Positions 1 through 7,829 of a stretch of 64,000 nucleotides of DNA are shown here, piece by piece. The stretch is from JBDHWI01 sp964590135. Lineage in GTDB: Bacteria; Chloroflexota; Anaerolineae; J036; Brachytrichaceae. How positions within the stretch are numbered: the stretch's first letter is position 1; each line of letters starts with the position of its first letter. The notes under the pieces were generated by a model. It was not told the origin of the DNA and searched no databases. It worked only from the letters and a program-made list of their open reading frames with translations. The position numbers were made by a program, and so were the translations under genes. The stretch is taken from assembly GCA_964590135.1 (NCBI GenBank), contig CAZPVX010000002.1:1-64000 (forward strand). Reading direction: 5' to 3'.

Positions 1-244
1 GCACGAGATCAGGCGTGAACTGGATGCGCTTGAAGTCCCCGCCAATCGCCTCGGCCAGCGTCTTCACCGCCATCGTCTTCGCCAGCCCCGGCACACCTTC
101 CACGAGGATGTGGCCGCGCGCCAGCAGCGCCACCACCATGCGCTCCAGCAGGTGATCCTGGCCGACGATGATCTTTTTCACCTCATACAGCACGCGCTCC
201 ATCGGCGTGCCCGGCTTGATTCCGCCATTCACTTCTGTTGCCAA
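1..244 (-). CDS. MoxR-family AAA+ ATPase, N-terminal part (cut by window edge)
   Basis: The first 81 residues of a MoxR-type AAA+ ATPase are visible; the rest lies beyond position 1. The Walker A variant GVPGLAKT (residues 50-57), preceded by the IVGQD motif, is the MoxR signature. MoxR proteins act as chaperone-like ATPases, usually beside DUF58 and von Willebrand-type proteins, which may lie further left. I chose the TTG at 244 because AGGAGGG sits just upstream and no ATG precedes the conserved domain. It is read in the same direction as the HtrA-like gene, 34 bases downstream of that gene's stop, so the two probably form an operon. Confidence 0.88.
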   Translation of the reverse strand, partial: MATEVNGGIKPGTPMERVLYEVKKIIVGQDHLLERMVVALLARGHILVEGVPGLAKTMAVKTLAEAIGGDFKRIQFTPDLV

Positions 245-278
245 AGTTCACCCTCCTGTTTCACATATCACGCATGCT

Positions 279-1139
279 TCAATACGGCGGCATACCGGCA
301 GCGCCGCCGGCCATGTTGATCGGCACTGCAAAACCAATGCCGCTGAATGCATCCTGCCCGCTGGGATTGACCAGCGCCGCAACGATGCCGACGACCTGCC
401 CGTAGCGATTGAGCAGCGGCCCACCCGAGTTGCCCGGGTTCACCGCCGCATCGAACTGGATCAATTCCTTCAATTCGACGCCGGCGCTATCGGGCTTGAA
501 CGAGCGCCTGAGGCCAGAGACCACGCCGGCGCTCAGAGAGCCATACAGTCCAAGCGGGTTGCCGACGGCATACACTTCATCGCCCACGCGCAGCGTCCCC
601 GGGTTGCCAAGTGTGGCGGGGAATATCTGCGCCGGCGGATTGAGCGCCATCAACACCGCGATGTCGTTTTCGGGCTGCGCGGTCACCACCTCTGCCGGCG
701 ACTCGGTGCCATCAGCAAATGTCACCTTGATCTCACTCGCGTCTTTCACCACATGCAGGCTGGTCAAAATTGCGCCCTGCGCATTGATGACCACGCCGCT
801 ACCCAGCCCTGCGCCCTCGTGCAGATCGCCATCACCAGCAATGCCTGCGCCGCCCTCGCCCTGCGTTTGCACCAGCACGAGCGACGGCATGATGGCGCGA
901 TGCACACCAACGGAATAGGCCGGCGGCGGCGTCGCAGATGCCATTGCAGCTTTGATCGTGTCATTCACATCACGCACAGTCAATTGCCTGGGTGGCGGCG
1001 TGGCGACCTGATACAACAGCACCGCCAGCAGCGCTGCAACGACGCCGGCAAAGAACAGCAGCGCGGTGCGCGTCCGCGCCACAAATTGCCTCGCGCGCAC
1101 TTGCAAAGGTAATGCGGTGGATTCAGACGGTTCGCTCAT
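279..1139 (-). CDS. HtrA/DegP-like membrane-anchored serine protease without PDZ domain
   Basis: This 286-residue protein has one N-terminal membrane segment (about 25-45) followed by a trypsin-like domain on the outer face. The catalytic triad is visible: His129 (LTSLHVV), Asp159 (ENDIAVL) and Ser238 (NPGNSGGPL). The oxyanion-loop sequence is typical of DegP/HtrA enzymes, which degrade misfolded envelope proteins. Most HtrA proteins carry one or two PDZ domains after the protease; this one ends soon after the protease fold with a Gly/Pro-rich tail, so substrate recognition or trimer regulation should differ. It lies directly upstream of moxR on the same strand and is divergent from the flavodoxin gene. 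Confidence 0.88.
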   Translation of the reverse strand: MSEPSESTALPLQVRARQFVARTRTALLFFAGVVAALLAVLLYQVATPPPRQLTVRDVNDTIKAAMASATPPPAYSVGVHRAIMPSLVLVQTQGEGGAGIAGDGDLHEGAGLGSGVVINAQGAILTSLHVVKDASEIKVTFADGTESPAEVVTAQPENDIAVLMALNPPAQIFPATLGNPGTLRVGDEVYAVGNPLGLYGSLSAGVVSGLRRSFKPDSAGVELKELIQFDAAVNPGNSGGPLLNRYGQVVGIVAALVNPSGQDAFSGIGFAVPINMAGGAAGMPPY

Positions 1140-1233
1140 ACGATTTGAAGCGCCGGCTTGCGCATGCGCAAAGATATAGCGCGGCTGTATGAGGCTACGT
1201 TAAGACCGCAGTGAGATTTGGCCGCTCGTCTAG

Positions 1234-1262
1234 TTGTAATCTAGCGCTTCTCGCGTTAGATT
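1234..1262 (+). promoter_or_regulatory. Candidate sigma-70 promoter with operator-like dyad
   Basis: TTGTAA (1234-1239) and TAGATT (1257-1262) are separated by 17 bases. An inverted repeat with arms AATCTAGCGC (1238-1247) and GCGTTAGATT (1253-1262), 9 of 10 positions paired, fills the spacer and -10 region, where a repressor would be expected to bind. It lies about 50 bases upstream of the flavodoxin start. Confidence 0.45.
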
Positions 1263-1314
1263 GGAACAAACAGCGCTGCACGGCCGCGATGCCGGCGGCG
1301 CAGGGAGATATGCT

Positions 1315-1836
1315 ATGCCAGAGAAAGTGCTTGTTGCCTATGCCACGAAGCATGGCTCGACGACCGAAATTGCCGACAAAATTGCCGAAATTCTGGGAAG
1401 CGCCGGCATCCATGCGGTGGCGCTGCCGATTGAACACATCGGTGACCTCGCATCCTACTCTGCGGTGGTGCTGGGCAGCGCAATTTACGTCGGCCAGTGG
1501 CGCAAAGAAGCGACGCGTTTCCTCAAAACCTACGAGAAGGAGTTGGCCAGTCGCCCGGTGTGGCTCTTCTCCAGTGGACCTACCGGCGAGGGTGATGTTG
1601 CAACGCTGTTGAAGGGTGAATTGCTGCCGCATGACGTGCAAAATATCGCCAATCGCATCTGTCCGCGCGACATCGCTGTCTTTCATGGCGAGTTGGATGA
1701 TGCGAAACTCAACCTGTTCGAGAGGATCGTCGTCAAGGGTGTGAACGCGCCGATGGGCGATTATCGCGATTGGATCGAGATCGTGCGCTGGGCGCAGGGC
1801 ATCGCCGAATCGCTCAAACAGACTGTCGATGCGTAG
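1315..1836 (+). CDS. Flavodoxin-domain protein (HemG-like)
   Basis: A 173-residue single-domain flavodoxin. The FMN phosphate-binding loop YATKHGSTTEIA is at residues 8-19, and the later segment SAIYVGQWRKEA resembles the menaquinone-dependent protoporphyrinogen oxidase (HemG) branch. It should be a cytosolic FMN electron carrier or a HemG-like oxidase; the sequence does not settle which, and no other haem gene is nearby. I chose ATG 1315 because GGGAG lies 8 bases upstream and the flavodoxin fold begins immediately; the frame is open further upstream but not conserved-looking. A promoter with a dyad precedes it. Confidence 0.82.
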   Translation: MPEKVLVAYATKHGSTTEIADKIAEILGSAGIHAVALPIEHIGDLASYSAVVLGSAIYVGQWRKEATRFLKTYEKELASRPVWLFSSGPTGEGDVATLLKGELLPHDVQNIANRICPRDIAVFHGELDDAKLNLFERIVVKGVNAPMGDYRDWIEIVRWAQGIAESLKQTVDA

Positions 1837-1857
1837 GCTTTTCGCTGCCACGCCGGA

Positions 1858-2517
1858 CTAAACAAGCCACGGCAATGCCGCGCCGGCGCAGACTTTCATC
1901 GCGTTGCGCAAAAGCAATTGAAACTGTGGGTGCAACCACACGTCGAGGTTGTGGCCGGGTGTCAACACCACGACGCGGCCGCTGTCTTCTGCGCGCAGCC
2001 AACCCGCCGGCTGCTCGCCATGCTCTGATGTGGACTTCAAAAATATGTCCACCGGCGCATCTTCCATCAGCATGAAGTAATGCTCATCCTGCACGGTGAA
2101 TGATTCAACGCCGGCGGTGCATGCATTCGCCTCGCACGGCACAATCGTGACCTTGCATTGCGGCGGATGCATGTCGAACACGCCGCCCAGCAGCGCGCGC
2201 AACGCCGGCGCCTCCTTGTAGTCTGCCGTGCCCGAATGAACGGCCAACAGCCCGCCACCCTGCCGGACATACGCCACCAGCGCCGCCTGCACATCCTCCG
2301 TCATCCAGCGCGTCTTATCTTGCGCTGAGACATTGTTCGATTTCACGAGGACGATGAGTGGGTAATCGTGGATGCGCAACGTCGGCCAATTTCGGGCATC
2401 CTCCACCCAGTCGAAAGCGAGGTCAGATGCAACGCCGGCGAGGTATTGCAGGCCGGCGCGCGGCGTCGCCGCCGGGTGCCAGAAATCATCGCACAGCACC
2501 AATGCTTTTGTGTTCAT
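1858..2517 (-). CDS. ThuA-like (trehalose utilisation) domain protein
   Basis: A 219-residue protein matching the ThuA family, a class-I glutamine-amidotransferase-like fold. Visible motifs are the N-terminal ALVLCDDFWHP, the nucleophile-elbow-like region GGGLLAVHSGTADY and the C-terminal VVVLTPGHNLDVW. ThuA proteins are linked to trehalose and related disaccharide metabolism, but the reaction is not established for most members. The start is the ATG before NTKALVL; upstream codons look non-coding. It is on the same strand as the SDR to its right, with an assembly gap between them. Confidence 0.75.
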   Translation of the reverse strand: MNTKALVLCDDFWHPAATPRAGLQYLAGVASDLAFDWVEDARNWPTLRIHDYPLIVLVKSNNVSAQDKTRWMTEDVQAALVAYVRQGGGLLAVHSGTADYKEAPALRALLGGVFDMHPPQCKVTIVPCEANACTAGVESFTVQDEHYFMLMEDAPVDIFLKSTSEHGEQPAGWLRAEDSGRVVVLTPGHNLDVWLHPQFQLLLRNAMKVCAGAALPWLV

Positions 2518-2584
2518 GCCGTTCAATCCTGAATGCGCAAGCTGGGAGCGCGCCTTGCGTGCCAGCGCACGCATTGTCACGTGT

Positions 2585-3379
2585 TTACCATGGCCATTCG
2601 CNNNNNNNNNNCCCCCCCTCGCCCCCCTTCCCACCTGTATGCCTTGCCCACTCGCCGCCCAGCCCCGCGCGCATGACAAGCCGGTCTTCTTCACCACCGG
2701 CAAGCGTGCTGGTGAAATAGGCCACCGCCGGCTGGGCAGCAACCTCAGGCTCCAACTCAGCCCGCATGTTCTTCTCTCCGCCGATGTAGGAACGCACCCA
2801 GCCCGGGTGATACACGCGGAACGTGTAGCCATCGGGTCGCAGGCAGTTGAACAGATTGCGCACTGCCATATTCAGCGCGGCCTTCGACATGCAGTAGCCA
2901 TACCACGCCGGCCTCGCGCTGCGGTTGATGCTGCCGGCCTCCGACGACACGAAGCACAGACGCTTCATCCCGCCGCGTTCCATCAGCGGCAAAAATGCCT
3001 CGACCATGCGAATGGGACCGAATGTGTTAACCTCGATCAGCCGGCGCATCTCGTCATAGTCCTGCGCCTGGCGGATGGTGCGCTCCGACGTGTGTGAATT
3101 CACGCCGGCGTTGTTGATCAGCACATCGAGTTGCTCCGTCATGCCGCCAATCGCGCGCGCCGCCGCCTGCACCGATTCCAGTTTCGATACGTCCAACGGC
3201 ACGATGCGCAGCGCCTCCGGGAAGCGTTTTGCCAACTCGCCCAATTCGAACCAGTCAGGCAGGTGCTGACCGGCGAATACGATGCAACCCTGTTCCAGCA
3301 AACGCGCCGCCAACGCGTGACCCAAGCCGCGATCCGCACCGGTAACCAGGGCCACCTTGCGCTCACTCTGTTGTTCCAT
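2585..3379 (-). CDS. Short-chain dehydrogenase/reductase, C-terminus interrupted by assembly gap
   Basis: A classical SDR: cofactor loop TGADRGLG near the N-terminus, NNAG in the middle and the catalytic YxxxK as YGYCMSK. It should be an NAD(P)-dependent oxidoreductase of unknown substrate. The last residues run into ten N at 2602-2611, flanked by C-rich sequence, so the C-terminus and stop given here are only formal. Its neighbours (ThuA-like protein and a TIM-barrel isomerase, same strand) suggest a role in sugar metabolism. Confidence 0.82.
   Translation of the reverse strand: MEQQSERKVALVTGADRGLGHALAARLLEQGCIVFAGQHLPDWFELGELAKRFPEALRIVPLDVSKLESVQAAARAIGGMTEQLDVLINNAGVNSHTSERTIRQAQDYDEMRRLIEVNTFGPIRMVEAFLPLMERGGMKRLCFVSSEAGSINRSARPAWYGYCMSKAALNMAVRNLFNCLRPDGYTFRVYHPGWVRSYIGGEKNMRAELEPEVAAQPAVAYFTSTLAGGEEDRLVMRAGLGGEWARHTGGKGGEGGXXXXEWPW
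2602..2611. other. Assembly gap (10 N)
   Basis: Ten undetermined bases followed by a C-rich tract. The real length is unknown. It falls in the 3' end of the SDR gene. Confidence 0.97.
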
Positions 3380-3448
3380 GATTCACTCCAGACAGACCGA
3401 CTCAGGGCAAAAAGTGCTTTTCACCCCATCAAACTGTTGAAACAATGC

Positions 3449-4294
3449 TCACAAACGGCTTCGCAAGAAATCGACGCAACCGCCAATCTGCGCTTCGCTC
3501 AGACCATGCAGGATGATCGCGCCGGCGTAGCCGCTCTGCCGCAACAGCGCCAGATACAGCGCATAATCCAGCTTGCCCTGCCCCGCCGGCAGATGCCCTG
3601 CATCGCCATCATGATCCAGATCCTTCGCGTGCGCCAGCGCAATGTCGTCGCCAAGCAGGTCAAAGGCTCCCTGCAGGACGTCGCGCATGCTCGGCAACTC
3701 GCCGGCGTGAAAGATATTCGCACCGTCCATCACCACCTTGATGCGCGGCGAGCCGACCTCATCGATCAACCGGCGCGCCTTCTGCGCCGAATCCACCACG
3801 TTGTTCACTTCCGGCTCGAAGGCCATCACCACACCATGCCGCTCGGCGATCTCTGCAGCGCGCGTCATGCTGGCAAGCAGGTCGCGCCATGCATCCGGCA
3901 GGTCGTTGTCGGGGTGGCGCCGCCACATGCTCGCTGTGTTGCGCGTGCCGCTGCAAAGCGTGATGACATTCGTGCCGAGATGCTTGCATACGCCGGCCAG
4001 CGTGTCGAGCTTGCGCAAGCCGGTTTCACGCTCACGCACATCCGGGTGGATCATGTTGAAAGTGCCGCTCACCGCGCTCATGGCGATGCCGCGCTGCGCA
4101 AGAGCAGCAGCTATCGCCTGCGCAACGCTCAGATCAATGGCATCCGGCATGGATGGCAGGCCAGCGCAATTCAAATCGAATTGCACGTGTCGCAAGCCAT
4201 GTGAGGCAATCGCTTCCAATACGCCGGCGAGTGAATTCTGTTGAAATGTGTTGGTGAGAATGCCAATGGGCAGGATGGGCGATGAGGTTTGCAT
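3449..4294 (-). CDS. Sugar phosphate isomerase/epimerase (xylose-isomerase-like TIM barrel)
   Basis: A 281-residue protein of the AP-endonuclease family 2/xylose-isomerase-like TIM-barrel fold. Metal-site segments are recognisable: MAFEPEVNN (Glu), VMDGANIFH (Asp/His) and LAHAKDLDHDG (His/Asp). The family includes hydroxypyruvate isomerase, tagatose epimerase and inosose dehydratase; I cannot assign a substrate. It lies 69 bases upstream of the SDR on the same strand and is probably cotranscribed with it and the ThuA-like gene. A second, different member of the fold is at 21252-22133. Confidence 0.82.
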   Translation of the reverse strand: MQTSSPILPIGILTNTFQQNSLAGVLEAIASHGLRHVQFDLNCAGLPSMPDAIDLSVAQAIAAALAQRGIAMSAVSGTFNMIHPDVRERETGLRKLDTLAGVCKHLGTNVITLCSGTRNTASMWRRHPDNDLPDAWRDLLASMTRAAEIAERHGVVMAFEPEVNNVVDSAQKARRLIDEVGSPRIKVVMDGANIFHAGELPSMRDVLQGAFDLLGDDIALAHAKDLDHDGDAGHLPAGQGKLDYALYLALLRQSGYAGAIILHGLSEAQIGGCVDFLRSRL

Positions 4295-4467
4295 CAGGGT
4301 GAGTGTAGCTGCAGAGGCGCCGGCTGCCCAATCGTCGATTTCATTTTCCCATCAGCATGTCAGCGCCGGCGCAACAAAGGCAATTCGATTCCGCACAAAA
4401 TTGCTTGATCTAGGCGCTCGTCACAGCATCCAGCACATCGTCCACCAAAAGTCCATCCAAAGACATA

Positions 4468-4496
4468 TTGAAATCGCAATTTATTCTTAACACAAT
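4468..4496 (+). promoter_or_regulatory. Weak candidate promoter upstream of the coiled-coil gene
   Basis: TTGAAA (4468-4473), a 17-base A/T-rich spacer, then CACAAT (4491-4496), about 50 bases before the gene. The surrounding 4295-4545 region holds no gene and is visibly A/T-richer than its neighbours, as expected for a promoter region. The -10 match is poor. Confidence 0.3.
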
Positions 4497-4545
4497 CTAA
4501 GCACTTTTCTCACATAGACCGTCCCAGTAGACAAAAAGAATTGAC

Positions 4546-7500
4546 ATGGAGATTTCACTGTTGACACTATTGATCGGGCTGGCGCTCGGCACATTTGCGC
4601 TGGGCTTCATCTTTGCGCGATTGGCGAAGCTGTCGCGCCTGTCAACACCAACGCGCCACTTTGCCACCGAAGGCGCATCTGCCGGCACGCCGGCCACACC
4701 AGAGCCAGAGGATGTGCTAACCGCCACTCAGCTTCACTACCAGCAAACCCACATCAACAGTCTAAACACGAACATTCGCATCCTGGAGGAAAAGCTGCGC
4801 TGGGCGGAGCAAGACCGCCTGGATGCTGATGAGGCAATAACCGATCTGCAACGCCATCTGAAGGCAGCGAAGGAGCCGCGCGGCGACGAGGTGACGCAGC
4901 GCGAAGCCGAACTGGCCTTGCTGCGCGCCCAACTCGATGCTGCCATCAACAGCGCCAGCAAGATGGAGCGCCGAATGATCCGCGCTGAACATGACGCGCA
5001 GGCGGCGAAAGAAGAAAACACCCAGTTGCGCGCCAAATTGTGGGCGCAGCAAAGCACTGATGCCGCATTGAGCCGGCTTCAAGATCGGCAGACCACCCTG
5101 CAGGCTGCCGTCAATGAAGTCCAGATCACCCGCGACCGACTGGCCGGCGAGGTGGTGACGCTGAACGCAACGCTGGCCGACCGGCGCTTGAAAGAGAAGG
5201 AAGAGGACTACGCGCGGCTGGTGGCGCGCGAGAATGCGTGGGAGAAGCAACAGTCGCTGCTGGCCGACACGCAGGCGCAGGTCGCACAAACCGAGCGCGA
5301 GCGCGATGACGCCCTGCGCAACGCAACACAATTGCGCGCAGCATTGGACGACGCCGGCGCGCAAATTCAAACGGTCAGCGAACGGCTGCATGCGCTGCAT
5401 GAGGCGATGGCCCTGCGTGACGCACAGGTGACTGAGCTACATGGCGATCTGCGCCGGTTGCAGCAAGAACATGCTGCCACAAGCGCGCAGCGTGACGCAC
5501 TGCGCGAGGAACTGGCGCAGACAATCGCCGGCGCTGAGGCAAACGAGAAAACAGTCCGCGCAGCGCTGGCGCGCGCGGTGTCTGTTGCCGAGGAAACACG
5601 CATGATGCTGCGCTTGCGCGATGGCGCAGCCATCGAATTGGAGGCGAAAACAGCACTGGCCGAGCAACAGCGAGAGACGCTGGAGGCGGCGCTACTGCTG
5701 GCAACCGCCAACCTCGCCACCTTGCGCGAAGCATTGCACGATGCCGAAGCCGACCGCGCAGCGCTGGAAGTTGAGATGGAGAACAAGATGCAGGCGCTGG
5801 CTGTGGCGAACGACGATCTGGCGCAACTTTCCTCGCGCGAATACGAACTGACGGTGGCGCTGGAGCGCACCGGGCGCGAACACCAGTCATCATTCGAGAT
5901 GCTGCTGCTGCATGTGAGCAAGGTCGAAGACGATCTGGCAAAAGCACAGGCAGCCTTGGCGGAGAAGCGCGAAGAGGTGGAGCAGTTGGCCGGCCAGATG
6001 CGCGAGCTCGAGATTGCATTGCAGATGGCGACGCAGCAGGCAGACGAGAGAGAAATTGCGCTGGCAGCGCTGCAAACTCATCTACAAAGCAATGAAGAGA
6101 CGCTGGCAGCCGCGCAAAAACACGCGAGCGAACAAGCCGATGAGATCAACGCCTTGACGCTGGCACGCACCACGCTTGAAGCGCACCTGCAGGCAAAGAC
6201 CGCAGTGCTGGCATCCGCGGAAGCTGTGATCACGTCGATGCGTGAGCAAATGACTGAGCGCAATCAGGAATTGGCCGATCTGCGCATCCTCGCCAGCGAG
6301 CGCTTGCGCGAATTGGAATCGGCGCAAGCACAGATCGCCTATCTCACCACTGGATTGGATGATCTCAACAACACCGCAAATGAGAAATCCGCCGCACTGC
6401 AGGCCACGCAGGCGGCGTTAAACGAGGCGCTGACTGCCAGCGAAGCTGCGCAAACGCGCATCGCCGAGCTTGTCGCGGAGCGCGAAGAACTCACCAGCGA
6501 GATCGCCAGCGCTCAGCGGCAGATTGCAATGTTGAGCGGCGAGCATGCCAGCCTTCATGCTGAACTGTCAGCCGCCACATCGAATGCAGTCCGTCTGCAT
6601 AGCGAACTGGAAGAAGCACAAACACAGATTGCCCAGGCGCAGGAAATCAATGCGGCCTTGCACGAAGCGGTCGAAGCGCAGGCCGGCGAGATCATTGCAT
6701 TGGCAAAGGTGAAGGATCAACTGGAAAGCGCCTTGAAGCTGGCCGAAGCGCGGGTCGATGATCTGGCGCTTGCGCTTGAAAACGCCGGCGCGCGTCACGC
6801 TGGCGCCGCAGCGAGGTTGCAAGAGAGCGAGGCCGCGCTCGAAAGCTTGCGCAGCGCACATGCCGCGCTGCTGGAAGCAAAGTCCGCCGGCGATGACATC
6901 GTGATTTCGCTGACAGAAGAGGTCAAGGCGCTTGCCCATGCGAAAGCCGGGCTGGAAAACGATTTGCACTCAGCCCAGTCGCGCCTGGACGGCCAGATCC
7001 ACGAATTGAAGCTGGCAGCGGCAATGCGCGCCGATCTCGAAGCCAGACTGCAGGCCAGTGAAGCTGCGCTTGAGGCGCTGGAACAAGTGTGCCGGCAGCA
7101 CGAAATGGCAATTTCGCAGGACGAAGCGCGCATCACCGAGCTGACAGCCGCCGCAGAGGCGGCAGCCGGTGAACGACTGGCGCTGGAGACGGCATTGCGC
7201 GAGCGCGAGGGCCAGCTTGAGCAAATTTCCGCGACACTTGCTGATCTGCGGCAGGCGCATGCCTCGCTGTTGCGGGAGCATGACGCGCTGCGGCGCGCCG
7301 GCGAGGCGCTGGAGACGCAAACGCACCATCAGATGGAAACGCTGGTGGAAGTGTCAAACACAGCTGCTGCGCTGCAACAGCAATTGCAGGAGCGCGACGC
7401 CGCTTTGCTGGCTGCGCACGTCGCGCTGGCGCAGGCACAGCAGGCGCTTGCCGCCAAACCCGAACCTGGCACGTTGGAAGCGCAACTGATCGACACCACG

Positions 7501-7695
7501 CTGACGCTGCAGCGGCTGGAGCGCGATTTCGCTGCGCTGCAGGCCGAGAAAGACGCCATCGAAGACGAATACACGCGCGAGGGAATCGCCGGCCAGATGC
7601 GCCTGACCGAGAAGGAGCGCGAATTGCGCGAGTGCAGTGCGCACGCAGAGGCGCTGGAATTGCAGATTGCGCTGCTGCATGCGAAGAGTCAGTAA
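4546..7695 (+). CDS. 1,049-residue membrane-anchored coiled-coil protein
   Basis: Residues 4-25 form one hydrophobic segment (LLTLLIGLALGTFALGFIF), followed by a short basic stretch and a Pro/Thr/Ala linker to about residue 60. Everything after that is Ala/Glu/Gln/Leu-rich with almost no proline or glycine, as expected of a very long alpha-helical coiled coil facing the cytosol. No catalytic domain is visible. The architecture recalls EzrA/SMC-like or polarity-scaffold proteins, but similarity of this kind is mostly compositional. It stands alone on the + strand with A/T-rich upstream sequence. Function unknown; a structural or cytoskeletal role is inference. Confidence 0.8.
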   Translation: MEISLLTLLIGLALGTFALGFIFARLAKLSRLSTPTRHFATEGASAGTPATPEPEDVLTATQLHYQQTHINSLNTNIRILEEKLRWAEQDRLDADEAITDLQRHLKAAKEPRGDEVTQREAELALLRAQLDAAINSASKMERRMIRAEHDAQAAKEENTQLRAKLWAQQSTDAALSRLQDRQTTLQAAVNEVQITRDRLAGEVVTLNATLADRRLKEKEEDYARLVARENAWEKQQSLLADTQAQVAQTERERDDALRNATQLRAALDDAGAQIQTVSERLHALHEAMALRDAQVTELHGDLRRLQQEHAATSAQRDALREELAQTIAGAEANEKTVRAALARAVSVAEETRMMLRLRDGAAIELEAKTALAEQQRETLEAALLLATANLATLREALHDAEADRAALEVEMENKMQALAVANDDLAQLSSREYELTVALERTGREHQSSFEMLLLHVSKVEDDLAKAQAALAEKREEVEQLAGQMRELEIALQMATQQADEREIALAALQTHLQSNEETLAAAQKHASEQADEINALTLARTTLEAHLQAKTAVLASAEAVITSMREQMTERNQELADLRILASERLRELESAQAQIAYLTTGLDDLNNTANEKSAALQATQAALNEALTASEAAQTRIAELVAEREELTSEIASAQRQIAMLSGEHASLHAELSAATSNAVRLHSELEEAQTQIAQAQEINAALHEAVEAQAGEIIALAKVKDQLESALKLAEARVDDLALALENAGARHAGAAARLQESEAALESLRSAHAALLEAKSAGDDIVISLTEEVKALAHAKAGLENDLHSAQSRLDGQIHELKLAAAMRADLEARLQASEAALEALEQVCRQHEMAISQDEARITELTAAAEAAAGERLALETALREREGQLEQISATLADLRQAHASLLREHDALRRAGEALETQTHHQMETLVEVSNTAAALQQQLQERDAALLAAHVALAQAQQALAAKPEPGTLEAQLIDTTLTLQRLERDFAALQAEKDAIEDEYTREGIAGQMRLTEKERELRECSAHAEALELQIALLHAKSQ

Positions 7696-7801
7696 GCGCC
7701 CATGACACCTGACTTCACGCAAATCCAGTTTGCGGTTCGCACAGCTCGACGTCGCTAGCGCAAATCCACCCGAATGTGCCTGTGACAGCCATCGCGCTTC
7801 A

Positions 7802-7829
7802 ACCCCCGATTTTCTTGGATATTGGGGGT
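7802..7829 (+). repeat. Hairpin upstream of the helicase gene
   Basis: Arms ACCCCCGAT (7802-7810) and ATTGGGGGT (7821-7829) pair over nine positions with one G-U wobble, around a 10-base loop. No T-run follows, so it is a weak terminator candidate. It overlaps the most upstream possible start of the helicase. Confidence 0.5.

Noticed and set aside
2612..2636. C-rich tract beside the gap, considered as a G-quadruplex element.
   Set aside because: It borders undetermined sequence and may be an assembly or trimming artefact.
4295..4545. Small gene in the 251-base gap before the coiled-coil gene.
   Set aside because: The open frames lack ribosome sites and protein-like composition; the region is A/T-rich and looks like a promoter.
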